Shown one piece after another: positions 1 through 6,162 of a stretch of 11,182 nt of DNA. The DNA is taken from the NCBI GenBank assembly GCA_902470925.1, contig CABRIF010000082.1, positions 1 through 11,182 on the forward strand, in the 5' to 3' direction. How positions within the stretch are numbered: position 1 is the stretch's first letter; each line of letters opens with the position of its first letter. The stretch comes from an uncultured Collinsella sp. Its GTDB lineage: Bacteria; Actinomycetota; Coriobacteriia; Coriobacteriales; Coriobacteriaceae. Both the position numbers and the translations under genes were made by a program. A model generated the notes under the pieces. The model saw only the letters and a program-made list of their open reading frames with translations, was not told the origin of the DNA and did not search any database.

Positions 1-40
1 AGGAGTATCGTCGGCAGCGTCAGATGTGTATAAGAGACAG
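1..40 (+). other. Nextera adapter carry-over at left end
   Basis: Bases 22..40 are the 19-bp Tn5 mosaic end used in Nextera libraries (AGATGTGTATAAGAGACAG). Bases 8..21 are the read-1 adapter tail (TCGTCGGCAGCGTC). Bases 1..7 match the last seven bases of an i5 index, AAGGAGTA. This is library sequence, not genome. It adds the false residues MYKRQ to the frame of the first gene. Confidence 0.98.
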
Positions 41-1081
41 CGTCTGTCCCGCGTCGAGCGGGGGAGCCGTGCCGGCGCTTGGCTGGAGTACCACGACCTG
101 CCCTGCCAGGGCGTCTTTATCGACTTGGGCATCGGGATCAGCGAGCTTTCGGACGCCCCGGTGTCGGCGGCCGGGCACGAGCTCAGCATTGCCTCGACGC
201 TGCCCACCCCGCCCAGCCGCATGATGCTGTTGCTGCGCGACGGCACGCAGGAGCCGATCGACGACATGGAGTTCGACTACCTGACGCATATGGCGCACGA
301 TTTCGAGCTGGTCACCGCGGGCGCGCGCCGGCAGGAGTCCGAGCGCCATATCGCCCAGACGCTCCAGGCGGGCATGCGCAGCTCGCTGGGGGAGGTTCCC
401 GGCATCACTGCCGACAGCCTGTATTCCTCGGCCACCTCGCAGGCCCTGGTGGGCGGCGACTTCTATACGCTCATGCGCATGCCCGACGAGCAGGCCGTCA
501 TGATCTTGGGCGACGTCTCGGGCAAGGGTATCGAGGCGGCCTCGATGTCGGCGCTGGTGAAGACGGCGCTCGCGGCCTACGCCTGGGAGGGGCTCGCCCC
601 GGCGCGCATGGCGCGTTCGCTCAACAGCATGCTCATGAGCTTCTCGCGGGTCGAGACCTTCGTGACCGTGTTCATTGCCCGGATCGACCTGCGTGCCCGC
701 CAGCTGCGCTACTGCTCGGCCGGCCATCCCCCCACGATGCTGCTGCATGCGCCGGGAACCGATGCGGCCGAGGTCGAGCTGCTGAGCGTGCAGTCGGGCG
801 TGGTGGGTGCATTCGAGAACATGGTGTACGAGGAGGGCGTCATCGAGTTTTCCCCGGGCGACATGCTGTTCATGTATACCGACGGCGCACTGGAGGCCCG
901 CGACGCGTCCGGTGGGTTTTTCGGCGAGCAGCGCCTGCGCGATGTGCTGCTGCGCGCATCCGACGGCGGGATCGAGGGCCTGTGCGACCAGGTGCTCGCT
1001 GAGCTCGACGCCTTCACCTCCTCGGCGCTCGATGACGATATCGCGCTGGTGGCCCTGCGCTTCGACGGGATGGGTGAATAG
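41..1081 (+). CDS. SpoIIE/PP2C-type serine phosphatase, C-terminal part (5' end cut by contig)
   Basis: The reading frame is open from the first genomic codon (CGT at 41) to TAG at 1079..1081, giving 346 residues; the true start lies off the contig. Residues ~1-110 look like the end of a GAF-type sensory domain followed by a linker helix (IAQTLQAGMR) typical of SpoIIE-family phosphatases. The catalytic domain (~110-345) shows the metal-binding motifs GGDFY (Asp140), GDVSGKG (Asp158), YCSAGHPP, YTDGALEA (Asp281) and a final DDDIALVALR (Asp331-333). All expected acidic residues are present, so the enzyme should be active. Family members are cytosolic or membrane-linked Mn/Mg-dependent phosphatases that dephosphorylate STAS-domain anti-sigma antagonists. 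The next gene, 28 nt downstream, encodes a STAS domain, its probable substrate or partner. The missing N-terminus may hold further sensor domains. Confidence 0.9.
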   Translation, partial: RLSRVERGSRAGAWLEYHDLPCQGVFIDLGIGISELSDAPVSAAGHELSIASTLPTPPSRMMLLLRDGTQEPIDDMEFDYLTHMAHDFELVTAGARRQESERHIAQTLQAGMRSSLGEVPGITADSLYSSATSQALVGGDFYTLMRMPDEQAVMILGDVSGKGIEAASMSALVKTALAAYAWEGLAPARMARSLNSMLMSFSRVETFVTVFIARIDLRARQLRYCSAGHPPTMLLHAPGTDAAEVELLSVQSGVVGAFENMVYEEGVIEFSPGDMLFMYTDGALEARDASGGFFGEQRLRDVLLRASDGGIEGLCDQVLAELDAFTSSALDDDIALVALRFDGMGE

Positions 1082-1109
1082 AGTGCGCGCAGCGGGGAAT
1101 CATGAGCGT

Positions 1110-1847
1110 ATGAACGAGTGGAATGACATAGCCGTGATCGCGCCCGCGCATGACATCGACATCGCGACGGTGCCGCAGCTGCGCACGCAGGTTGACGCCC
1201 TGATTGCCTCCGGGGTGCGCCGCGTGCTGGTGAACTGTCAAAACGTCACCTTCATCGACTCCACGGGGCTGGCGTTTCTGCTCACGCGCGCCCGCGAGCT
1301 GCTGCGGCGTGACGGGCTGCTATCGCTCGTGAACGCCTCCCCGTTCGTGGCGCGCTTCATTCAGATCGCGCGTCTGATCGAGGTGCTGCACGTCTCGACC
1401 GCCGATAAGCCGTCCGTGCCGGTGCTTGCGCCCAACGAATCACCCAAGTGGAGCAAGAGCTTCGTGGTGCGCCCCGGCATGGAGCATCTGGCGGGTTACC
1501 GGCATCGGGTGGCCGAGCTGCTTTCGGGCCTGCCGATCACGCGCGAGGCGTGTTTCGACACGGCGCTGGCGGTGGGAGAGGCGCTCTCGAACGCGTACGA
1601 CCATGCATGCGATGCCTGCGGGTGCACGGTGACGCTGCACGCCTATGCCGATCGCGTGGTCATCGAGGTGCGCGACTGCGGCGAGGGATTCGAGCTGGCG
1701 GCGGGCGAGGAGCCGGCGCCCACGCAGGAGCGCGGGCGGGGGATTCGCCTGATGCGGCTGCTGGTGGACAGCGTGGAGGTGCGCCGCCGTGACGACGGCC
1801 CGGGCACGCTCGTGCGCCTCATCAAGCTGATCGGCCGCGCAGAGTAG
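1110..1847 (+). CDS. STAS domain-HATPase_c (anti-sigma-type kinase) fusion protein
   Basis: A 245-residue protein with two domains. Residues ~5-100 form a STAS domain of the SpoIIAA/RsbV type, with the conserved IDSTGLAFLL motif; Ser51 is at the position phosphorylated in those antagonists. Residues ~115-243 form a GHKL ATPase of the SpoIIAB/RsbW type: N-box GEALSNAYDHA (Glu157, Asn161, His165), G1 motif VRDCGEGF (Asp189, Gly191, Gly193) and G2-like motif RGRGIRLM (209-215). In the classical system these are two separate proteins, the antagonist and the anti-sigma kinase. Here they are one chain, next to the phosphatase that could reset it. The start at ATG 1110 is preceded by GGGGAA about 10 nt upstream and begins just before the first STAS strand. 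An in-frame GTG at 1083, two bases after the phosphatase stop, is a possible alternative adding nine residues. The pair is almost certainly co-transcribed. No sigma factor is visible in the window. Confidence 0.9.
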   Translation: MNEWNDIAVIAPAHDIDIATVPQLRTQVDALIASGVRRVLVNCQNVTFIDSTGLAFLLTRARELLRRDGLLSLVNASPFVARFIQIARLIEVLHVSTADKPSVPVLAPNESPKWSKSFVVRPGMEHLAGYRHRVAELLSGLPITREACFDTALAVGEALSNAYDHACDACGCTVTLHAYADRVVIEVRDCGEGFELAAGEEPAPTQERGRGIRLMRLLVDSVEVRRRDDGPGTLVRLIKLIGRAE

Positions 1848-2244
1848 GGAAGCGGGGCGGCTGCAGCAGCGGCAGTTGTGGGCCTGGAAGCCCAGGCGCG
1901 AGATTGGGCGGCGCGGGCCTGAAGGCCGCGGAATCGAGGCTGCAGCCGGATGGGGGAAGGAAGCGGTCCTGGAAGCTCGTGCGGCGTCTCTCCGCGCTGC
2001 TGCGGTCGCATGGATGGGCACCGAAACCCGCGAAATCGCATAGGCGGGTGTTGACGGCTCGGAGGCGGATTCCGCCTGCCCCGCAGCCGATAGCTGGGCA
2101 CATCTATCGAATTCGTACACACATTCTGAACCATAGCCCCACTTTTTGAAGCTTAACCCCGATAGCTTGCACACACGAGATCCGAGCGGCGATGGCTGGG
2201 CGGTTTGGCATTCGGACGCCAAGACAGCGAGGGGCTCATATAAG
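1848..2244. other. Gene-free region between STAS-HATPase gene and tRNA-Val
   Basis: About 400 bases with no supported gene: open frames lack start sites with ribosome binding sites and resemble no family I know. The first 100 bases hold nested inverted repeats (see 1858..1948). Further on there is a short palindrome, AGGCGGATTCCGCCT (2063..2077), and a spaced dyad TTGGC-N8-GCCAA (2205..2222). Base composition becomes more AT-rich from about 2100 to 2180. I see no convincing promoter. Confidence 0.6.
1858..1948 (+). repeat. Nested inverted repeats, possible branched RNA at end of signalling operon
   Basis: CGGCTGCAGC (1858..1867) is complementary to GCTGCAGCCG (1939..1948). Inside this 10-bp pairing are two further hairpins: GCCTGG/CCAGGC (1882..1897, loop AAGC) and CGC-g-GGCC/GGCCGCG (1912..1930, loop TGAA, one bulge). 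Together they can form a three-way junction starting 11 nt after the STAS-HATPase stop codon. It could protect or end the mRNA. There is no U-tract. The folding was read by eye only. Confidence 0.45.
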
Positions 2245-2274
2245 AAAAAACCCGGAAGCCGAAGCTCCCGGGTT
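2245..2274 (-). terminator. Intrinsic terminator of tRNA-Val
   Basis: On the minus strand AACCCGGGAGC and GCTTCCGGGTT pair over 11 bp (one G-U) around a TTCG tetraloop, followed by a run of T (the A-run at 2245..2250 on the plus strand). It begins 9 nt past the encoded CCA of tRNA-Val. This is a textbook factor-independent terminator. Confidence 0.9.
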
Positions 2275-2282
2275 GTAATTCG

Positions 2283-2357
2283 TGGTGGGCGATACAAGAT
2301 TTGAACTTGTGACCTCTTCCGTGTCAGGGAAGCGCTCTCCCCCTGAGCTAATCGCCC
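2283..2357 (-). tRNA. tRNA-Val (anticodon GAC)
   Basis: A full 75-nt cloverleaf with encoded CCA. The acceptor arm is GGGCGAT/ATCGCCC with discriminator A, the D-stem GCTC/GAGC, the anticodon stem CTTCC/GGAAG with loop CTGACAC (anticodon GAC), and the T-arm ACAAG-TTCAAAT-CTTGT. It reads GUC and GUU valine codons. It has its own promoter and terminator, so it is a single-gene unit. Confidence 0.97.
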
Positions 2358-2386
2358 GTTCAGGGTGCGCCTTGCGCGCAGAAGCT

Positions 2387-2415
2387 ACTATACCGGAGCC
2401 GCCCGGCTGCCGCAA
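2387..2415 (-). promoter_or_regulatory. Promoter of tRNA-Val
   Basis: On the minus strand a TTGCGG -35 box (2410..2415) is separated by exactly 17 bp from a TATAGT -10 box (2387..2392). Transcription would start near 2380, leaving a leader of about 22 nt before the mature tRNA. Just upstream of the -35 is an AT-rich stretch (about 2421..2439) that could serve as an UP element. Confidence 0.75.
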
Positions 2416-2495
2416 GGGGCAATTTCAAAGATTTTTGAAGCCCCGGTTGCCGGCGGACCCCCCTGAAGTTTCAACCTCGGCGCAACGCATGCCAT

Positions 2496-2548
2496 AGGAT
2501 TTCAGAACCCAACCCAGCGCGCCGCGTTGCGCTGGGTTCTGGAATCCT
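2496..2548 (-). repeat. Two-tier long hairpin downstream of the membrane protein gene
   Basis: An inner perfect 10-bp stem, AACCCAGCGC (2511..2520) with GCGCTGGGTT (2529..2538), has an 8-nt loop. An outer 10-bp stem, AGGATTTCAG (2496..2505) with CTGGAATCCT (2539..2548), has one G-U pair. The bulge between them, AACCC, repeats the first five bases of the inner stem. It lies 82 nt past the stop of the minus-strand gene ending at 2630 and is probably its 3' structure. There is no U-tract on either side, so it is not a standard intrinsic terminator. Confidence 0.65.
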
Positions 2549-2629
2549 GTAGCCGTGGGGTCGGTCGCCTGCGGGTCCCGGTTGCCGACAGGCCTTGGAC
2601 GATGCGGTACCAAGGCGGCGCGCGCACCG

Positions 2630-3553
2630 CTACCGGCTCGCCGGCGGCAGGGGCTCGCCGAAGCGCATGTTCTCGAAGGTCTCGGCCATGAAGCGGTCGT
2701 CGAAATGCGTGTCCACATACGCCTCGAGCGGATTGTGCGGCGGGATATCGTGGGCGCGCTGGCCTGCGCGGTAGAAGCTCAGGATGGTGACCAGGATGTC
2801 GAGCAGCAGCAACGCTGCCACGAGCGCTACCAGGACGGGCTGGCGTGAGCTGCTCGGGCGTCCAATGCGATAGATGAGCTCGGGCATGATGAGGCGGCAC
2901 CATGCCAGGCCGATCAGCCCCCACATGAGCAGGAACCGCACCGCCACCCATTGGGTGAGGTGGTCGGGCAGGCCCAGATAGGTCCAGGACTGCGCATGCA
3001 TGAACCGCTCCATGCCCCAGCCGGTCGTCTGCTCGAGGATGCCGCCCAAAAGCGCCGAGACGCCGAATATGATCCACCAGGGGCGTTTGCGAAGATGCCA
3101 GAGGGTTGCGGTGAGCAGGACGGCTCCCGCGCCGTAGAGCGGCGAGAACGGGCCCCACACCAGGCCCACACGGCTTTCCAGGACGCCGAACATGAGCAGG
3201 GTGTAGACAGTCTCGATGATCAGGCCCAGCACCGAGGCGATCAGGAAGATGATCGTGTAGTGGTATGGGGTCGGCGTGCAGCTGTCCAGGAAGGCCTCGC
3301 GCAGCGCGGCTTTGTGCTGGCGGATGACGCGGCACTGATCGCGGGCGATGATGGAGCGCAGGTGCTTTTTGCCGAAGAAGCTGACGGTGCGCCAGGTGGC
3401 CCCTTCGTAGATGCTCGCCCCGAGCGCGCCGGTTGTCATGAGGTGTCGGAACGACCGGCCGAATCCGTTGCGGTCGTGGAGGCGCTGCACGATCCAAATG
3501 AGGCCGCGGCCCGCCAAGAGGGTGGCCACTATGAGAACAACGATGTGGAACAC
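2630..3553 (-). CDS. CmpB-like putative ABC transporter permease family membrane protein
   Basis: A 307-residue integral membrane protein of unknown function. It resembles the family named 'putative ABC-transporter type IV' (PF06541 as I recall it). The segment IIETVYTLLMFGVLESRVGL with the following WGPFSPLYGAGAVLL is the hallmark, aligned with the family's GPF-PIYGFGA pattern. Hydrophobic segments are visible near residues 1-20, 100-122, 132-150, 160-178, 203-222 and 238-262. An arginine/lysine-rich loop (about 60-92) and a charged C-terminal tail (about 265-307) would lie outside the membrane. The start is GTG at 3553, chosen because GAAAGG sits five bases upstream and the first transmembrane helix begins at once. 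No ATPase gene adjoins it, so the 'ABC permease' label is only a family name. It is a single gene transcribed away from the tRNA-Gly/Cys pair. Confidence 0.8.
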   Translation of the reverse strand: MFHIVVLIVATLLAGRGLIWIVQRLHDRNGFGRSFRHLMTTGALGASIYEGATWRTVSFFGKKHLRSIIARDQCRVIRQHKAALREAFLDSCTPTPYHYTIIFLIASVLGLIIETVYTLLMFGVLESRVGLVWGPFSPLYGAGAVLLTATLWHLRKRPWWIIFGVSALLGGILEQTTGWGMERFMHAQSWTYLGLPDHLTQWVAVRFLLMWGLIGLAWCRLIMPELIYRIGRPSSSRQPVLVALVAALLLLDILVTILSFYRAGQRAHDIPPHNPLEAYVDTHFDDRFMAETFENMRFGEPLPPASR

Positions 3554-3597
3554 AAGTGCCTTTCGGGTGGCGAGGGGGACAGGACAGGGTGGGAGCC

Positions 3598-3707
3598 GAA
3601 AAAAGTTTGAGGGAATCTTAACCCAATGCTGCGCCCTCTACCTGCTCTTTCTCTAAGCGACTCCACTATTTTACCGGTTTGGCGAAAAAAAGTTTGAAAG
3701 AATGCTT
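3598..3707. repeat. Near-identical direct repeats upstream of tRNA-Gly
   Basis: GAAAAAAGTTTGAGGGAATC at 3598..3617 (continuing TT) recurs as GAAAAAAAGTTTGAAAGAAT at 3684..3703 (continuing GCTT). The copies are 86 bases apart in the gap between the divergent membrane protein gene and tRNA-Gly. The second copy lies directly upstream of the tRNA-Gly -35 box, so its A-tract may act as an UP element. The first may serve the minus-strand gene or be a duplicated promoter remnant. The rest of 3554..3728 holds no gene. Confidence 0.5.
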
Positions 3708-3734
3708 GCATGCCCCCCAACATTCGCGTATATT
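3706..3734 (+). promoter_or_regulatory. Promoter of tRNA-Gly/tRNA-Cys
   Basis: TTGCAT (-35, 3706..3711) and TATATT (-10, 3729..3734) are separated by exactly 17 bp. Transcription would begin near 3741, only about 7 nt before the mature tRNA-Gly. An A-rich tract at 3684..3691 lies upstream of the -35 box. Confidence 0.8.
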
Positions 3735-3747
3735 ACTTTCTCGCCAA

Positions 3748-3823
3748 GCGGACATGGCTCAGTTGGTAGAGCACAACCTTGCCAAGGTTGGGGTCGCGGG
3801 TTCGAGCCCCGTTGTCCGCTCCA
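3748..3823 (+). tRNA. tRNA-Gly (anticodon GCC)
   Basis: A 76-nt cloverleaf with encoded CCA. The acceptor arm is GCGGACA/TGTCCGC with discriminator T, the D-stem GCTC/GAGC, the anticodon stem CAACC/GGTTG with loop TTGCCAA (anticodon GCC), and the T-arm GCGGG-TTCGAGC-CCCGT. It reads GGC and GGU codons; GGC is the dominant glycine codon in the neighbouring genes. Confidence 0.97.
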
Positions 3824-3832
3824 TTGCATGTT

Positions 3833-3861
3833 AAAGGCCGGTTGAAAAATCGGCCTTTTTC
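3833..3861 (+). terminator. Terminator-like hairpin between tRNA-Gly and tRNA-Cys
   Basis: AAAGGCCG (3833..3840) pairs with CGGCCTTT (3851..3858) around a 10-nt loop and runs into a T-tract (TTTTTC to 3861). It begins 9 nt after the CCA of tRNA-Gly, and tRNA-Cys starts 6 nt after its end. It should end much of the tRNA-Gly transcription, or serve as a processing site. Confidence 0.8.
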
Positions 3862-3867
3862 TTCTAC

Positions 3868-3941
3868 GGCGGCTTGGCCAAGTGGTAAGGCAGAGGCCTG
3901 CAAAGCCTTTACCCCCGGTTCGAATCCGGGAGCCGCCTCCA
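3868..3941 (+). tRNA. tRNA-Cys (anticodon GCA)
   Basis: A 74-nt cloverleaf with encoded CCA. The acceptor arm is GGCGGCT/AGCCGCC with discriminator T, a short D-stem GCC/GGC, the anticodon stem GAGGC/GCCTT (one G-U) with loop CTGCAAA (anticodon GCA), and the T-arm CCCGG-TTCGAAT-CCGGG. It would read both cysteine codons. No separate promoter is evident in the 44 bases between it and tRNA-Gly, so it probably depends on read-through from the tRNA-Gly promoter. Confidence 0.97.
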
Positions 3942-3951
3942 TAGCGCGCAC

Positions 3952-3985
3952 AGCGGTCCGGGACATCGCGTTCCGGGCCGCTTTT
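3952..3985 (+). terminator. Intrinsic terminator of tRNA-Cys
   Basis: AGCGGTCCGGGA (3952..3963) pairs with TTCCGGGCCGCT (3971..3982) over 12 bp with two G-U pairs and a 7-nt loop, followed by TTTT. It begins 11 nt after the tRNA-Cys CCA. Confidence 0.85.
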
Positions 3986-4014
3986 GCATATGCAGCACAT
4001 ACGGGCAGCCTGGG

Positions 4015-4052
4015 GCGCTGCGCGGGCGGATTGGGGAGCGCCCGCGCAGCGC
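4015..4052 (-). terminator. GC-only hairpin at the end of the ABC exporter gene
   Basis: GCGCTGCGCGGGCG (4015..4028) and CGCCCGCGCAGCGC (4039..4052) form a perfect 14-bp stem with a 10-nt loop, 14 nt past the exporter stop codon on the minus strand. It has no U-tract, so it may act as a U-less terminator or as an mRNA 3'-end stabiliser. Confidence 0.6.
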
Positions 4053-4066
4053 GGTCAGTAGAGGCT

Positions 4067-5872
4067 CTACTCCGTTTCCAAGAACGCGCCGGTCTGGCGG
4101 CTCCACAGGGCGGCATAGGCGCCGCCGGCGCGGCTCAGCTCGGCATGCGTGCCATCCTCCACGACCTGCCCCTCATCGAGCACCACGATGCGGTCGAGCG
4201 CCGCCACCGTGGACAGGCGGTGCGCCACCACGATCGAGGTGCGGCCGCGCATGAGGTTCTCGAGCGCGTCCTGCACGAGCGCTTCGCTTTCGGAGTCGAG
4301 CGCGCTGGTGGCCTCGTCGAGGACCAGGATCGGGGCGTCGGCGAGGATGGCGCGTGCGATGGCGATGCGCTGCCGCTGGCCGCCGGAGAGCTTCACACCG
4401 CGTTCTCCCACCATGGTGTCGAGCCCGGCGGGCATGCGATCGATGAACTCGAGCGCGTTGGCCTGCGCGGCCGCCTGCCTGATCTGCTCGTCGGTGGCGT
4501 CGGGGCGCCCGTAGGCGATGTTCTCGCGGATGCTGCGATGGAACAGCAGCGCCTCCTGCGGCACGTAGGCGATCTGGCGCCGCAGGCTCTGCTGCGTGCA
4601 GGCGCTGATGTCCTGGCCGTCTACGAGCACGTGCCCGTCCTGCACGTCGGACAGGCGCAGCAGCAGCTTGGTGAGGGTCGTCTTGCCGGAACCAGAGCGC
4701 CCCACCAGGCCCACGCGCTGGCCCGCCTCGATGTGCAGGGTGAGGTCGTCGAACACGGTGTCGCCGGCGGCAGCATCGGCGTAGGCGAAGCCCAGGTGCT
4801 CGAAATCGATCTCCCCGCGGCGCACCGTGAGCTCCGGCGCGCCCGGGGCATCCTCCACCAGGCGCGGCTCATCGAGGATGCGGGCCATCTCGCTCGCGTC
4901 GCCGATGGCGCGGTTCATGCGCTGCATCATGGAGTTGATGTAGTTGAAGCGCATGGTGAGCTGGTAGGTGTAGGTGAACATCATGACGAGGGTGCCCGCC
5001 GAGATGCCGAACCAGGCGTTGCCGCCCGCCACGAAGACCGACACGATGAACATGATGACGGTGATGAGCGCGCTGGTGGTGAAGCCGCGCTGCATCGTGG
5101 CGCGCATGCTGCGCGATTCGGCCTGCATGGCCTGGGTATCCGCCTCGTTGAACAGCGCGCGCTCATAGTCCTCGCGCCCGCAGGTCTTGACGGCGAGGAT
5201 GTTGGTGACGGCGTCGGACAGGATGCCCGACAGCTTGTTCTGCGCGGCAGCGGTGGCGGTGGCCAACGGCAGGATGCGGCGGTACATGCGCGTGGCGATG
5301 ACCACGTAGGCCACGAGCATGACGGCCAGCACGGCAACGTAGCTGGGGACCACGGGGACGAGCGCCACGATGGTGCACACGGTGCTCGCCACGGTGGGGA
5401 TCAGCGAGTAGACCACCACGTCGACCATCTGGGTGTAGCCGCTCATGAACTTGCTCGTCTGGCTGACGAGCGCGCCGCCGAACCGGCTGGTATGGAAGGT
5501 CATCGACTGGTTCGACAAGGTGTTGAAGCAGGTGCGGGCCAGATGGTAGTTGCCGTTGATCTCTAGCTTGTAGACGGCGTAGTCCTGCAGCTTGGAGCAG
5601 GCCTGCCCGACGGCGTTGACGATCAGCAGCCCCGCGATGTAGGGACCGAAGACCTCCCACACGTCTTCGGGTGCGACGGGGGAGGCCTGCACGCGGTCCA
5701 CGATCAGGCCCATCATCCAGGTATTGACATAGGTGAGCAGCGCCACATACGCCACCGACGTGATAACCGCGAGCGCGGCGGCGCCGGGGACGAGCCTCGT
5801 GACGTCCCAAAACCGCTGCAGGGTTCGTCTGATGGCGGGCTTTTCGAGTTTCGCGACGTTTCGCTGCGACAT
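4067..5872 (-). CDS. ABC exporter half-transporter (fused membrane and ATPase domains)
   Basis: A 601-residue protein with the type I ABC exporter layout. Residues ~20-310 carry the transmembrane domain, with hydrophobic helices near 32-55, 75-92, 155-195 (two) and 255-300 (two). Residues ~340-595 carry the nucleotide-binding domain: Walker A GRSGSGKTT (Lys397), Q-loop YVPQ, signature LSGGQRQR (495-502), Walker B ILVLDEATSALD (Glu520 catalytic) and H-loop AHR (His551). All ATPase residues are intact. One full half-transporter and no partner gene suggest a homodimer, as in MsbA/BmrA-like lipid or multidrug exporters; the substrate cannot be read from sequence. ATG 5872 is chosen because GGGAG lies seven bases upstream; ATG 5879 just before it opens another frame. 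The gene has its own promoter with MerR-type geometry (5922..5952), which points to inducible expression, as for drug exporters. It is convergent with the tRNA-Cys unit. Confidence 0.92.
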   Translation of the reverse strand: MSQRNVAKLEKPAIRRTLQRFWDVTRLVPGAAALAVITSVAYVALLTYVNTWMMGLIVDRVQASPVAPEDVWEVFGPYIAGLLIVNAVGQACSKLQDYAVYKLEINGNYHLARTCFNTLSNQSMTFHTSRFGGALVSQTSKFMSGYTQMVDVVVYSLIPTVASTVCTIVALVPVVPSYVAVLAVMLVAYVVIATRMYRRILPLATATAAAQNKLSGILSDAVTNILAVKTCGREDYERALFNEADTQAMQAESRSMRATMQRGFTTSALITVIMFIVSVFVAGGNAWFGISAGTLVMMFTYTYQLTMRFNYINSMMQRMNRAIGDASEMARILDEPRLVEDAPGAPELTVRRGEIDFEHLGFAYADAAAGDTVFDDLTLHIEAGQRVGLVGRSGSGKTTLTKLLLRLSDVQDGHVLVDGQDISACTQQSLRRQIAYVPQEALLFHRSIRENIAYGRPDATDEQIRQAAAQANALEFIDRMPAGLDTMVGERGVKLSGGQRQRIAIARAILADAPILVLDEATSALDSESEALVQDALENLMRGRTSIVVAHRLSTVAALDRIVVLDEGQVVEDGTHAELSRAGGAYAALWSRQTGAFLETE

Positions 5873-5921
5873 ATTCCATCTCCCTCGGATACGTGCCTAT
5901 TGCATGGTTGAACGTTCATCA

Positions 5922-5952
5922 AGGATAGCGCCTGGAGTGCACTCAAGGTCAA
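5922..5952 (-). promoter_or_regulatory. MerR-type promoter/operator of the ABC exporter gene
   Basis: On the minus strand a TTGACC -35 box (5947..5952) and a TATCCT -10 box (5922..5927) are separated by 19 bp, two more than normal. The spacer carries an almost perfect palindrome, CCTTGAGTGCACTCCAGG. This combination is the signature of promoters activated by MerR-family regulators, which untwist the long spacer. Transcription would start about 43 nt before the exporter ATG. No MerR-like gene lies in the window. Confidence 0.8.
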
Positions 5953-6098
5953 GTTGCCCTGTTCAGAGGGGGTCTGTCCATCAGATCGAGCACTTCTCTT
6001 CGCTAGAGCAGTATGCAACATTTATGTTAAACTATTCATGTGGCTGTAACACAGAAGAAATATTTTCAAGAAATAGAGGACTCAGATACGAGTTTACG

Positions 6099-6104
6099 TA
6101 TAAT
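6099..6104 (+). promoter_or_regulatory. Possible -10 box of the amino-acid ABC operon
   Basis: A consensus TATAAT sits 58 bases upstream of the binding-protein ATG in an AT-rich stretch (about 6010..6110). No good -35 box is found 16-18 bp upstream, so it may need an activator or be fortuitous. The stretch 5953..6162 holds no gene, and I recognise no riboswitch class in it. Confidence 0.35.
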
Positions 6105-6162
6105 CCTTGGCAGGCAATCGCGCTTGCAGAGGAGACGGACCCAACGGGGAAAGGATTGCACC

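Noticed and set aside
807..1109. N-terminal extension of the STAS-HATPase protein into the phosphatase gene
   Set aside because: The frame is open but overlaps the conserved catalytic end of the phosphatase, and the extra residues resemble a shifted-frame shadow. ATG 1110 has a suitable upstream site and fits the STAS domain start.
2063..2077. Palindrome AGGCGGATTCCGCCT as an operator
   Set aside because: It is short, GC-rich, has no promoter or gene next to it, and could easily occur by chance in this sequence.
2416..2444. GGGGC/GCCCC hairpin upstream of tRNA-Val as a terminator
   Set aside because: Pairing needs a three-base bulge, it has no T-tract after it, and it overlaps the probable UP element of the tRNA-Val promoter.
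3779..5566. A 595-codon open frame on the plus strand
   Set aside because: It starts inside tRNA-Gly, reads through tRNA-Cys and two terminators, then runs antisense to the ABC exporter; its composition is typical of an antisense shadow.
5953..6162. Riboswitch or T-box leader ahead of the amino-acid uptake operon
   Set aside because: I find no conserved T-box core, no terminator/antiterminator pair and no known riboswitch consensus; the leader from the putative -10 box is only about 50 nt.
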